From Paraburkholderia tagetis (lineage in GTDB: Bacteria; Pseudomonadota; Gammaproteobacteria; Burkholderiales; Burkholderiaceae): a stretch of DNA of 64,000 nt. Position numbers and translations under genes: made by a program. The notes under the pieces are model-generated. The model was not told where the DNA came from and made no database searches. It saw only the letters and a program-made list of their open reading frames with translations. Position 1 is the stretch's first letter. Every line of letters begins with the position of its first letter. Shown in pieces: positions 33,834 to 42,244 of the stretch. The stretch lies in the NCBI RefSeq assembly GCF_022213065.1, contig NZ_JAKLJA010000013.1, forward strand, positions 120,019 through 184,018. Direction: 5' to 3'.

Positions 33834-33850
33834 TTGGCACCCAATGCCAA
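33834..33850. promoter_or_regulatory. Palindrome in the azlC/lrp control region
   Basis: TTGGCA-N5-TGCCAA is a perfect 6-bp inverted repeat 20 bases before the Lrp-type gene and between the two divergent genes. It is a reasonable autoregulatory operator for that regulator; this is inferred from placement and symmetry. Confidence 0.45.
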
Positions 33851-33869
33851 CGATCAGCGAAAAATCGAC

Positions 33870-34340
33870 ATGGAACACCAGGTTAAGCTCGACGCCATCG
33901 ACCGCCGCATCCTCAACGCGCTGCAACGCGACGGCCGTTTGCAGAACGTCGATCTCGCACAGGAGGTCGGCCTTTCGCCGTCGCCGTGCCTGCGGCGCGT
34001 GCGTCTGCTAGAGGAGGCGGGCGTGATCGAGAAGTATGTGGCCGTGCTCAATCCGGCCAAGGTGGGCAAGGCGCTGACTGTGTTCGCGCGCGTCTGGCTC
34101 AAAGGCCAGGACGCCCAGACGGTGGACCGCTTCGCCGAGGCCGTGCGTCAATTCCCCGACGTGGTCGAATGCCATCTGATGGCCGGCGACTGCGATTTCC
34201 TGCTGCGCATCGTGGCCGCCGATCTCGACGAATACCGGCGTTTCCAGATGGAATACCTCACCCGCATTCCCGGCGTGCAGAGCGTGAAAACCGAAATTCC
34301 GATGCAGAAAATCAAGCTCACTTCCGAGATTTCGATGTGA
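33870..34340 (+). CDS. Lrp/AsnC-family transcriptional regulator
   Basis: A 156-residue regulator. The helix-turn-helix is at about 5-60 (LDAIDRRILNALQRDGRL, DLAQEVGLSPSPCLRRVRLL), and the ligand-binding RAM domain follows (about 70-150; VVECHLMAGDCDFLLRIV, IPGVQSVKTEIPM). It is divergent from azlCD and likely controls it in response to an amino acid. The ATG at 33870 is preferred over an upstream in-frame start at 33747, which would put about 40 unlike residues before the conserved domain. Confidence 0.92.
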   Translation: MEHQVKLDAIDRRILNALQRDGRLQNVDLAQEVGLSPSPCLRRVRLLEEAGVIEKYVAVLNPAKVGKALTVFARVWLKGQDAQTVDRFAEAVRQFPDVVECHLMAGDCDFLLRIVAADLDEYRRFQMEYLTRIPGVQSVKTEIPMQKIKLTSEISM

Positions 34341-34432
34341 GTCCGGAAATCGTGCGAAGCGCGCGGGACGAGACAGGATCGAGTTCGCTGTTGTTTAGCG
34401 CACCCCGTATACCGCATATACGCATTGCCTGA

Positions 34433-34459
34433 TCAAGTTCTCGCCGAGGCAACCGATAA
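34433..34459 (+). promoter_or_regulatory. Sigma-28 (FliA)-like promoter for the chemoreceptor
   Basis: TCAAGTTC, 11 bases, then ACCGATAA. This matches the enterobacterial FliA consensus TAAAGTTT-N11-GCCGATAA at most positions with the exact spacing. It lies 42 bases before the chemoreceptor start. An inverted repeat AACGTTTAA...TTTAAACGTT follows at about 34458-34483. Confidence 0.65.
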
Positions 34460-34500
34460 CGTTTAACAGACCCGCGTTTAAACGTTGTCGAGACCCTCTC

Positions 34501-36378
34501 ATGTCCATCTGGCGAAAGCTTTCTATTCAGAACAAGCTGGTTCTGAGCATGACCACGTGCTTGCTGATTTTCATCGGCATTTCAAGCGGACTGAGCATCT
34601 GGCTGATTGGCGACACGGTGCGCGAGCGCGTGGTACAGGACGAGTTGCCCACGGCCGTGAACGGCATACGCGCCGATGTCGAGCGCCAGCTCGCGGGGCC
34701 GATCACCGCGGCACGCGCGATGGCGACCGATCCGTTTCTCCAGCAATGGGAAGCCGATGGCGAACCGGACGCCGGCACCGCCATATGGATGCGCCTCGCG
34801 CAGAACGTGAAGGCGGAGCAGAAGGCGGTCAGCGTGCAATGGGCATCGACGAAGAGCGGCAACTACTTCACCGAAGCCGGCCTGCAGCGCAAGCTCGGCG
34901 AGCACGATCAGTGGCTCCAGGCCTTCCTCGCCACGGGCAAGCCCTATGAGGTGAGCATGGACCGCGACGTGAGCCTCGGCACCTACACCATGTTCATCAA
35001 CGCGCGCGTGGAAGGCCTGAACAACGCGAGCGGCCCGACCGGCGTGGCGGCCATGGCGCTCTCCGTCGATGCGCTTGCCGCGGGCGTCGCGAACTACAAG
35101 ATCGGCAAGACGGGATTTGCGTATCTCGTGCATCCGGACGGGTCGATCATGATCCATCGCGATACCGCGATGGTCGACGGCAAGCACTTCCTCAACGACC
35201 TGCCCGGCATGCCCGCCAACGCCATGTCCACATTGCTGGCCGGCAAGCGCTACACCTTCATGACCTACACGCCGCCGGGCGGGGCGCGCTTCATCGCCAC
35301 CTCGTTCGTTCCGCAGTTGAATGCCTATGTCGTGGTCGAAGTGCCACAAGCCGAAATGCTCGGGCCGTTCGAGCGCGCGATCCGCATGGCGACCGTCATC
35401 GCCGCCGTCGTGGGCCTCGCCGGTGCGCTCGCGGTGATCCTGCTGGTGGGCCGCGCCATTGCCGCACCAGTGCGCCGCGCGGCCACGCTGCTCGCGGAAA
35501 TCGCCAGCGGCCAAGGCGACCTCACTCGCCAGATGAAGGTCGAAAGCACCGATGAAATCGGCCAGCTCGCCGATGCATTCAACCGCTTCGTCGCGTCGAT
35601 GAATACGCTCGTGCGCCGCGTGCGGGCCTCGTCGACGTCGATCGCCATCGGCTCCTCGCAGATCGCAACGGGCAACGCGGACCTGAGCCAGCGCACCGAG
35701 GAGCAGGCCAGCAATCTCGAGCGCACGGCGGCGTCGATGGAGGAAATCACCGCCGCCGTGAAGAACAACTCGGACACTGCGCATACCGCCGCGCAAATGG
35801 CGAGCCGCGCGTCTTCCGCTGCCGCCGAGGGCGGCGAGGTGGTCGGCCAGGTCGTGAGCACGATGCAGCAGATCAGCGACGCGTCGCGCAAGATCTCCGA
35901 GATCATCGTGGTCATCGACAGCATTGCTTTCCAGACCAACATCCTGGCGCTCAACGCGGCGGTGGAAGCCGCACGCGCCGGCGAGCAGGGCCGCGGCTTC
36001 GCGGTGGTCGCCTCCGAAGTGCGCAATCTCGCGCAGCGCAGCGCGCAGGCCGCGAAGGAGATCAAGGCGCTGATCGAGCATAGCGCCGGGACTGTGGATA
36101 CGGGTTCGCGCCTCGTTGCCGACGCCGGCAAGGTCATGGACGATGTGGTCTCGCAGGTGCAGAGCGTGAGCACCATGATGAGCGAGATCACGTCGGCCAG
36201 CCTCGAGCAGAGCGCGGGCATCGGGCAGATTGGCGACGCAGTGCAGTTGCTCGATCAGGTGACGCAGCAGAACGCGGCGCTGGTGGAGGAAAGCGCGGCG
36301 GCGGCCGAAAGCCTGAAGCAGCAGGCCGCGGATCTCGACCGGCTGGTGGCGGTGTTCAAGGTTGGGGAAGAGGTTTAA
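34501..36378 (+). CDS. Methyl-accepting chemotaxis protein with periplasmic Cache sensor
   Basis: A 625-residue chemoreceptor. It has a TM helix (about 11-35), a periplasmic Cache-type sensor (about 40-285; IGKTGFAYLVHPDGSIMIH), a second TM helix (about 298-322), a HAMP domain (about 325-378), and a cytoplasmic signalling hairpin whose tip reads IDSIAFQTNILALNAAVEAARAGE. QRTEEQASNLERTAASMEE and LVEESAAAAESL are typical methylation-helix regions. It senses a small ligand outside the cell and controls CheA. The carboxyl end lacks a CheR-docking pentapeptide. The ligand is unknown; an amino acid would fit the exporter and regulator next door but that is weak. Confidence 0.94.
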   Translation: MSIWRKLSIQNKLVLSMTTCLLIFIGISSGLSIWLIGDTVRERVVQDELPTAVNGIRADVERQLAGPITAARAMATDPFLQQWEADGEPDAGTAIWMRLAQNVKAEQKAVSVQWASTKSGNYFTEAGLQRKLGEHDQWLQAFLATGKPYEVSMDRDVSLGTYTMFINARVEGLNNASGPTGVAAMALSVDALAAGVANYKIGKTGFAYLVHPDGSIMIHRDTAMVDGKHFLNDLPGMPANAMSTLLAGKRYTFMTYTPPGGARFIATSFVPQLNAYVVVEVPQAEMLGPFERAIRMATVIAAVVGLAGALAVILLVGRAIAAPVRRAATLLAEIASGQGDLTRQMKVESTDEIGQLADAFNRFVASMNTLVRRVRASSTSIAIGSSQIATGNADLSQRTEEQASNLERTAASMEEITAAVKNNSDTAHTAAQMASRASSAAAEGGEVVGQVVSTMQQISDASRKISEIIVVIDSIAFQTNILALNAAVEAARAGEQGRGFAVVASEVRNLAQRSAQAAKEIKALIEHSAGTVDTGSRLVADAGKVMDDVVSQVQSVSTMMSEITSASLEQSAGIGQIGDAVQLLDQVTQQNAALVEESAAAAESLKQQAADLDRLVAVFKVGEEV

Positions 36379-36420
36379 TAGGCGAGGTTTCTTCGCTTCG
36401 CGAATCACGAGGCAAGAAAG

Positions 36421-36454
36421 CCGCCGTATCTGCGTGTACCTGCATGTACGGCGG
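36421..36454. terminator. Palindrome A, terminator-like, left of the hcp cassette
   Basis: CCGCCGTA (36421-36428) pairs with TACGGCGG (36447-36454). A CTTTC tract follows on the minus strand, so it may end the hcp cassette transcript. It is nearly the same as the palindrome at 37984-38007, with an extra CTGCATGTAC inside. Confidence 0.5.
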
Positions 36455-36493
36455 ACGCCCCGACGCGGCGTCTGTTCGTGTGCTGCCGTCCGC

Positions 36494-36754
36494 CTATGAC
36501 GTCGTTCGGTAGTACCGCCATAGCTTTATGATCGCCACATAGGCGAGCACCGCAACGATCAGTTCGATTGTCAGCCACACCACGAAATACAAATCCTCGG
36601 GGTCGCGAATACCTAGCGCCTGCGATGTGTACAACCATGCGCGCATCTGGGTCTCTGTCCACTCATAGGGGTATGGGTGGACATAGCGAACTGAGAGGAC
36701 AATCAATCCGATGAACAACGCGATCTTGAACAGCCTACGGACACGTGTTGCCAT
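36494..36754 (-). CDS. Candidate immunity protein for the Tlde1-like effector
   Basis: An 86-residue protein with an amino-terminal hydrophobic helix (FKIALFIGLIVLSVRYV), a polar stretch of about 30 residues that would face the periplasm, and a second helix (VVWLTIELIVAVLAYVAII). Its start overlaps the effector gene by 20 bases. GAGGTC lies upstream of the ATG at 36754. Effector overlap, last position in the cassette and a periplasmic loop all fit protection against a peptidoglycan-targeting effector. The family is not recognised. Confidence 0.6.
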   Translation of the reverse strand: MATRVRRLFKIALFIGLIVLSVRYVHPYPYEWTETQMRAWLYTSQALGIRDPEDLYFVVWLTIELIVAVLAYVAIIKLWRYYRTTS

Positions 36755-37253
36755 ACGTAATGACCTCAATTGTTCCGTATGCGCTAAGCCCCGAATTGCC
36801 GGCAGGAATTGTCATGGTGTACAGCAGCGCGTTACGGATTCTTAGAAAATCGACACGGCTTGACAGGGTAATGCAGCCGAGCGAGATACCGTGCCCACCT
36901 GCCGGATGCAACCGGAACTGCCCACGCTTGACGCCATTCACCCATGTTATATCGTCAATCTTCCCGTCATCCCGATACAGTGCGAACCATTCACGGTGAT
37001 TCGACGGATGGCCGAAAAAGGTATTCCACTCATCTTTGATCCGTGCCATAGCTATGGAGCCTATGCCACCGGTCGGACGATCAATGATCCAGTATTTACC
37101 AGCAGGAATGGGACCGTTCTCGGGCACGGCCGTGCAGCCGCCCCGATTACGGTATCGATCATTTCCAGAATACGCGTCGAACGTACCCAAGCCGTTAATG
37201 GTTAGTGGTGACAGGAATTTATTATCCACCAGAAATTTACCGGTATAGGCCAT
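36735..37253 (-). CDS. T6SS effector of the Tlde1/DUF2778 type (L,D-transpeptidase-like)
   Basis: A 172-residue protein matching DUF2778/Tlde1, T6SS effectors that damage peptidoglycan by L,D-carboxypeptidase or exchange activity. The catalytic pattern is present as RLHPAGGHGISLGCITL, giving His116, His121, Ser124 and Cys127. FDAYSGNDRYRNRGGC and GPIPAGKYWIIDRPTGG earlier are also characteristic. There is no signal peptide, as expected for Hcp-carried cargo. The hcp gene lies 12 bases upstream and a membrane immunity candidate overlaps downstream. ATG at 37253 is taken as the start; a GTG two codons earlier is possible. Confidence 0.85.
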   Translation of the reverse strand: MAYTGKFLVDNKFLSPLTINGLGTFDAYSGNDRYRNRGGCTAVPENGPIPAGKYWIIDRPTGGIGSIAMARIKDEWNTFFGHPSNHREWFALYRDDGKIDDITWVNGVKRGQFRLHPAGGHGISLGCITLSSRVDFLRIRNALLYTMTIPAGNSGLSAYGTIEVITYGNTCP

Positions 37254-37265
37254 TGTCACCCCCGC

Positions 37266-37751
37266 TTATCCGCGTTCATTCCACGAATCGGTGTATTTGA
37301 TATTGCCGTCAAGGTAGTGCCACGTGATGCTCTCGTACATCATCGAGACGGATTCAACGTGATTGAGCGCCGATGCTTGCGCAAGTTTTGCATTAGCCAT
37401 GCCGGGATTGATGCCGCAGACCTTGACGCCTTCGAGCAGCATCACAAAATAGACTTCCTCTTTTCCCGCATCGTTAATGCGATACCACTTGATCTCAGCG
37501 GACTGCAACGTTTGGCCCTTCGCCACGGCCTTATAGAGATATGGCGTCGCAGCATCAAACTCTTTTTCGAACGAAACCGGGGAGTGCGCACGTGCGCCCG
37601 TGATCTTGCCGTTAGCAGCATCAACCGGCAGATTTACACCGTGTCCAAAGCTGATAATTTCAATGCTACCTTCTCGATTCTGAACGGTTGATGACCCTCT
37701 AATGTTTGCACCGCCATCGTCTTTGAGCCACATATGTGCAGGGATCGGCAT
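37266..37751 (-). CDS. hcp: T6SS tube protein Hcp
   Basis: A 161-residue Hcp-family protein: MPIPAHMWLKDDGGANIRGS, GSIEIISFGHGVNLPVD, ARAHSPVSFEKEFDAATPYL and the carboxyl YESITWHYLDGNIKYTDSWN all match the Hcp1 beta-barrel that forms hexameric tube rings. As the first gene of a three-gene cassette it probably carries the Tlde1-like effector within its ring. No tssBC, tssM or clpV genes are nearby, so the secretion machine is elsewhere. A start five codons earlier (37766) is possible but lacks a ribosome site. Confidence 0.9.
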   Translation of the reverse strand: MPIPAHMWLKDDGGANIRGSSTVQNREGSIEIISFGHGVNLPVDAANGKITGARAHSPVSFEKEFDAATPYLYKAVAKGQTLQSAEIKWYRINDAGKEEVYFVMLLEGVKVCGINPGMANAKLAQASALNHVESVSMMYESITWHYLDGNIKYTDSWNERG

Positions 37752-37973
37752 GTCGAAAATTCTCATTGATAAAGGTTACGCGAGTTACCGCTTTTACCCA
37801 ATTTCATTTGGATCGACAATGTGCGCTGATGCAATATGAACAAAAAGCCCTGCATTTGACGGTAATTTCTGATTTAAAACAATGCGCCCCCGGCAATGCA
37901 TGGCGTTCCTCTTCGCGCTGGCGGTGCGGGCGCCATTCGGCACAGGAACCGACCGAGCGCGTCGGCGTAGTTC

Positions 37974-38007
37974 GAAAAAAAAACCGCCGTACCTGCGTGT
38001 ACGGCGG
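37974..38007 (-). terminator. Palindrome B, terminator of the doeCD transcript
   Basis: CCGCCGTA (37984-37991) pairs with TACGGCGG (38000-38007). On the minus strand the stem is followed by an uninterrupted run of Ts, a good rho-independent terminator directly behind doeD. The rest of 37752-38052 shows nothing else I can support. Confidence 0.8.
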
Positions 38008-38052
38008 CTTCATTATTCCCGCCCATCGGCGGGAACTGCACCCTTCACATCA

Positions 38053-39447
38053 TCAACCCGCCACGGCCAGATTCTTCTCGGCCACTTCATCCACGGCCTC
38101 GCGCACGATGCCGACGATTTCATCGGCCTCCGCACGCGTCATCACGAGCGGCGGCGCGAAGCCGAGAATATCGCCGTGCGGCATCGCGCGCGCGATCACA
38201 CCGCGCTTGAGCGCCGCCGCCGACACCTGCGGCCCGATCTTCAGCGTGGCATCGAACGGCGTGCGGGCTTCCTTGTCCGCCATGAATTCGAGCGCGCCGA
38301 GCATGCCCACGCTGCGCACTTCGCCCACGAGCGGATGCGCATCGAACGCCTCGCGCAGCTTCGCGCCGAAGTACGCGCCCACCTGCGCGGCGTTATCGAC
38401 GATGTTCTCGCGTTCGAGAATGTCGAGATTGGCCAGCGCCGCAGCGGCGCACACCGGATGGCCCGAATAGGTCCAGCCATGACCCATCGGCCCGTGCTCC
38501 TGCGAACCGCGCGCGATCACGTCCCAGACCTTCTCGCCCACGATCACGCCCGAGAGCGGTGCATAGGCGCTGGTGAGCCCCTTCGCAACCGTGATCAGAT
38601 CCGGTTGAATACCGTAATGCTGCGCGCCCATCTTCGAGCCCAGACGGCCAAAGCCGCACACCACCTCGTCCGAGATCAACAGGATGTCGTGCTTCTTGAG
38701 CACGGCCTGGATGGCGGGCCAGTAGCCCACAGGCGGCTCGATGATGCCGCCCGTGCCCATCACCGGCTCCGCAATGAGGGCCGCAATCGTATCGGCGCCC
38801 TCGCGCGCGATCAGCTTTTCCAGCTCCTCCACGCAATACGCGGTGAACTGCGCTTCGCTCATCCCGGCGGGCGCCTTGCGATACCAGTGCGGGCAAATCG
38901 TGTGCTTCACGCGATCGATTGGCAGATCGAAATGTTGATGGAAGCTCGGCAGACCCGTGAGGCTGCCCGTCACGATACCCGAGCCGTGATAGCCGCGCTC
39001 GCGCGAAATGATCTTCTTCTTGTTCGGGCGGCCCAGCACGTTGTTGTAGTACCAGACGATCTTGACCTGGGTTTCGTTGGCGTCCGATCCCGACATGCCG
39101 TAGTACACCTTCTTCATGCTGGCGGGCGACCAGTCGATGATGCGCGACGAAAGCTCGATGATGGCATCCGACGAGTGGCCCACATAGGTGTGGTAATACG
39201 CGAGCTGCTTGGCCTGCGCGTACATGGCGTCGGCGACTTCGGTGCGGCCATAGCCGATGTTCACGCAGTAGAGTCCCGCGAAGGCGTCGATGTACTCCTT
39301 GCCCTGGTGGTCTTCGATGCGAATGCCGCGCGCGCCGCGCACGATCTTGCCGGGCAGCGCGCCGCTCGCGTGATCGTGGGCATGCGTGGAAGGATGCATG
39401 AAGTGGTCGCGATCCTGCTGGAACAGCGCGTCGAATTGTTGCGTCAT
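38053..39447 (-). CDS. doeD: Diaminobutyrate aminotransferase of ectoine catabolism (DoeD/Atf)
   Basis: A 464-residue class III PLP aminotransferase. DEVVCGFGRLG holds the cofactor-contact Asp, and ITVAKGLTSAYAPLSGVIV holds the Schiff-base Lys. In the ectoine pathway this enzyme converts L-2,4-diaminobutyrate to aspartate semialdehyde. The specific assignment rests on context: it is the last gene of a cluster with doeA, doeB, doeX, doeC and eutBC. Taken alone it could equally be an omega-amino acid:pyruvate or GABA transaminase. It follows doeC by 21 bases and ends at a terminator. Confidence 0.85.
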   Translation of the reverse strand: MTQQFDALFQQDRDHFMHPSTHAHDHASGALPGKIVRGARGIRIEDHQGKEYIDAFAGLYCVNIGYGRTEVADAMYAQAKQLAYYHTYVGHSSDAIIELSSRIIDWSPASMKKVYYGMSGSDANETQVKIVWYYNNVLGRPNKKKIISRERGYHGSGIVTGSLTGLPSFHQHFDLPIDRVKHTICPHWYRKAPAGMSEAQFTAYCVEELEKLIAREGADTIAALIAEPVMGTGGIIEPPVGYWPAIQAVLKKHDILLISDEVVCGFGRLGSKMGAQHYGIQPDLITVAKGLTSAYAPLSGVIVGEKVWDVIARGSQEHGPMGHGWTYSGHPVCAAAALANLDILERENIVDNAAQVGAYFGAKLREAFDAHPLVGEVRSVGMLGALEFMADKEARTPFDATLKIGPQVSAAALKRGVIARAMPHGDILGFAPPLVMTRAEADEIVGIVREAVDEVAEKNLAVAG

Positions 39448-39468
39448 GATGGGCTCCTGATACGAAAT

Positions 39469-40947
39469 TCAGGCCGTTGCCGCGAGCGGCAGGCCAAGAT
39501 TGCCAAGACAAAAATATTTGGTTTCCACGAACGGATCGAAACCTTCCACGCCGCCTTCGCGGCCGAGACCCGAGGCCTTCATGCCGCCGAACGGAATCGG
39601 TGCGCCCGTGAACTTCACGCCATTGACCGAGACCATCGCGAAATCGAGCCGGCGCACGAGCTGGAAGATGGTGTTGACGTTCGTCGCGCACACATAGGCC
39701 GCGAGCCCGTACTCGGTATCGTTCGCCTTCGCGACGACTTCATCGAGCGTGTCGAACGCGCTAACAGCGGAAATGGGCGCGAAGTTTTCTTCGTCGTAGA
39801 CGCGCATGCCAGGCGCAGCATCCGCGATCACGGTGGGCTCGAAGTACCAGCCACCGAGCGCGTGTGGCTGGCCGCCAGCCACGATGCGCGCGCCCTTCTC
39901 GCGTGCATCGGCCACGCGCGCCGCGGTGCTGTCGAACGCGGCCTGATGCATGAGCGGCCCGACCTCCACGTCCGCCTCGAACGCGGGGCCGGTCTTGAGC
40001 GCGCGCACGGCTGCCGCATAACGCTCCACGAACGCCTCGTAATGCGCGCGCGCCACGAAGATGCGATTAGCCGCACAGCAATCCTGGCCCGAGGTCTGAA
40101 ACTTCGCGGCCACGGCCACTTTCACGGCCTGCTCGAGATTCGCGTCTTCCGTCACGATGAAAGGCGCGTTGCCGCCGAGTTCGAGCGCGACCTTCTTGAT
40201 GCCCGCGCGCGCCGCCGCCTGGGTGACGAGCGCACCCACGCGCGTCGAACCGGTGAAGCTCACGGCGCGCACGCGCATATCGCTCACGAGCGTTTCCATC
40301 GCCATTTGCGGCTCGCCGATCACCACATTGAAGACGCCGGCCGGAAAGCCCGCTTCCTCGGCAAGCTGCGCGAGCGCGAGCGCCGAATAAGGCGTCTCGT
40401 GCGCGGGCTTCACGATCGTGGTGCAGCCTGCCGCGATGGCGGCGGCGGCCTTGCGGGTGATCATCGCCACCGGGAAATTCCACGGCGTGATGAGCACCGC
40501 CACGCCCACGGGCTCCATCACCGTGCCAAGGTGCGCGCCGTCGATATGCGTGGGAATCGTGCGGCCCGCGAGCCGTTTGGCTTCATGCGCGAACCATTCG
40601 ACGAAACTTGCCGCATAGCGAATCTCGCCGCGCGATTCCGCGAGCGGCTTGCCTTGCTCCAGCGAGAGCAGCGCGGCGAGATCGTCCTGATGGCGCAGAA
40701 TCAGCGCGTGCCAGCGCAGCAATGCAGCGCTGCGCTGCATCTGCGGCACCCAGCGCCACGATTCGAAGGCGCGCTGCGCAGCGTCGATGGCGGCTACGAT
40801 CTGGGTGCGCTCGAGCATCGGCACGTGGCCGATTACCGCCTGGTCGGCGGGGTTTTGTACCGCCACCGTGGCGGCGCTGTCGCTGTGGATCCAGCGGCCG
40901 TCCACGTAGCACAGCGATTTGAACAGGATGGGATGTCCGGGCAACAT
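39469..40947 (-). CDS. doeC: Aspartate-semialdehyde dehydrogenase of ectoine catabolism (DoeC/Ssd)
   Basis: A 492-residue NAD(P)-dependent aldehyde dehydrogenase of the succinate-semialdehyde dehydrogenase group. Visible are ITPWNFPVAMITRKAAAAIA, the catalytic Glu in ALELGGNAPFIV, the catalytic Cys in TSGQDCCAANR, and the closing PIPFGGMKASGLGREGG. In ectoine breakdown it oxidises aspartate semialdehyde to aspartate. AAGGAGGAG precedes the ATG. The 564-bp palindromic element and about 185 further bases separate it from doeX, so doeCD may have its own promoter. As an isolated gene it would be called gabD-like. Confidence 0.85.
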   Translation of the reverse strand: MLPGHPILFKSLCYVDGRWIHSDSAATVAVQNPADQAVIGHVPMLERTQIVAAIDAAQRAFESWRWVPQMQRSAALLRWHALILRHQDDLAALLSLEQGKPLAESRGEIRYAASFVEWFAHEAKRLAGRTIPTHIDGAHLGTVMEPVGVAVLITPWNFPVAMITRKAAAAIAAGCTTIVKPAHETPYSALALAQLAEEAGFPAGVFNVVIGEPQMAMETLVSDMRVRAVSFTGSTRVGALVTQAAARAGIKKVALELGGNAPFIVTEDANLEQAVKVAVAAKFQTSGQDCCAANRIFVARAHYEAFVERYAAAVRALKTGPAFEADVEVGPLMHQAAFDSTAARVADAREKGARIVAGGQPHALGGWYFEPTVIADAAPGMRVYDEENFAPISAVSAFDTLDEVVAKANDTEYGLAAYVCATNVNTIFQLVRRLDFAMVSVNGVKFTGAPIPFGGMKASGLGREGGVEGFDPFVETKYFCLGNLGLPLAATA

Positions 40948-41132
40948 GTCGTTTGCTCCTCCTTTTTTGATCGGGACGATGGCACGTCATGGGGTCCATT
41001 TTGTGCTGGCAGCGCATGCGGAATTTTTTGTTTTGAGGGTGCTTTTTGGGGGTTATTTTGGAAGTTGGGTTGGTTCGCGTGAATAATTTAAATGGGCATG
41101 CAGGGCGTGGGCTGGGTGCGTGGGCTGGTTGG

Positions 41133-41696
41133 TCGCGTTTCCTTGTATTCGCGGTGGTCTATTAGCGTTGCCCCTGTGCGGGGCGGCACCTACTTTTCTT
41201 TGCAGCCGCAAAGAAAAGTAGGCAAAAGAAAGCGGCTCAAACCGCCAGTGTGACGCCGTCCACCTCTTGCCGTTAATCGAAGTGGTTCCGGAGCATCCGT
41301 CACCTCGAACATTCAAACTGAGTAACAAAGGACTCATGCATCCCGCTGCTCGCTACGCGCGCAGCGGTCGGGTCTGCAAGGGAAACCAAGGGTTCTGCCT
41401 GGGCACTCGACTGCGCAAGCACTGCGTCAATGCACAGGCATCCTGATTGTTTGGAGTTATGCCCCACGGCGCGCGAAGCGCCGCCGGAGGAATGAGCCCT
41501 TAGTCACTCCGTTGTAGGGCGCGTGGTGACAGACGCTCCGGAACCGCTCCGATAATGGGCAAGTGGTGTACTGCGTAACACTAGCGGTTTGAGCGGCTTT
41601 CTTTTGCCTACTTTTCTTTGCCGCTGCAAAGAAAAGTAGGTGCCGCCCCGCACAGGGGCAACGCTAATAGACCGACACGAAAACAAGGAAACGCGA
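41133..41696. repeat. 564-bp imperfect palindromic element with 205-bp arms
   Basis: The stretch 41133-41337 reappears in reverse complement at 41492-41696, around a 154-base centre. Matching is continuous with scattered mismatches, from TCGCGTTTCCTTG at the outer ends to GAGT-AC-AAGGACTCAT-like sequence at the inner ends. Each arm also holds a perfect 15-bp hairpin, CCTACTTTTCTTTGC with its complement (41189-41222 and 41607-41640). There is no transposase ORF. It fills the 800-base gap between doeX and doeC and may end or modulate the transcript. Confidence 0.85.
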
Positions 41697-41743
41697 AAAA
41701 GCGAAAAAAGCGAACACACTGAAATACAAAAAACCCCAAACCC

Positions 41744-42244
41744 TCACTCAAACATCTCACCAACCCAATCCGGCGCGTGCGCCGACGCACACTTCACCAC
41801 CTTGGTAACGATATAAGTAAAGTACCGCTCGATCCCAAGATCCTCCATCAGCAGGCCATCAATGAAGCGCTGATAGTGATCGATATCCCGCGCAATCACA
41901 TGCATCACATAATCGACACCACCACCCGTTGCATAGCACTGCACCACTTCACCGGCCGCGCCAATACGCTCCTCGAACCGCCGCATATCAGGCGCGGTAT
42001 GCCGCGAAAGCGTCACCTCCACCACAATGCGGCTGCCCTTCACTACTCCGATCCAGTCGACATCCGCGCGATAACCGCGAATCACGCCACTCTCTTCGAG
42101 CTTGCGCACACGCTCCCAAGCAGGCGAGATCGACAGGTTCACCTCCTCGGCAAGCTTCGACTTGGTAATGCGGCCATCGCGCTCGAGAATGCGCAATATC
42201 GCCAAGTCATAGCGGTCGAGCTTGATCGCGCCCATCGCATTCAT
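41744..42244 (-). CDS. doeX: Lrp/AsnC-type regulator of the ectoine cluster (DoeX)
   Basis: A 166-residue Lrp/AsnC regulator with helix-turn-helix (about 8-65; DLAILRILERDGRITKSKLAEEV begins it) and a RAM ligand domain containing CYATGGGVDYVMHVIA. An asnC/doeX gene is a standard member of ectoine catabolic clusters, acting together with EnuR. Its ATG overlaps the stop of doeB (ATGA), so it is translated as part of the catabolic operon, suggesting feedback control. The palindromic element follows immediately. Confidence 0.87.
   Translation of the reverse strand: MNAMGAIKLDRYDLAILRILERDGRITKSKLAEEVNLSISPAWERVRKLEESGVIRGYRADVDWIGVVKGSRIVVEVTLSRHTAPDMRRFEERIGAAGEVVQCYATGGGVDYVMHVIARDIDHYQRFIDGLLMEDLGIERYFTYIVTKVVKCASAHAPDWVGEMFE

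Noticed and set aside
34582..36408. A 608-codon open frame antisense to the chemoreceptor
   Set aside because: Composition is typical of a reverse-frame shadow (Arg/His/Ala rich), and the plus strand encodes a complete chemoreceptor.
38053..40947. GABA catabolism genes gabT and gabD
   Set aside because: The families fit, but the surrounding doeA, doeB, doeX, eutB, eutC and enuR genes make ectoine breakdown the better reading.
37882..41082. A 1066-codon open frame on the plus strand
   Set aside because: It is the antisense shadow of doeD and doeC. Its translation is His/Arg-rich without domain patterns, while the minus strand encodes two textbook enzymes.
41133..41696. Insertion sequence
   Set aside because: Long inverted arms suggest it, but no transposase frame or target-site duplication is visible.
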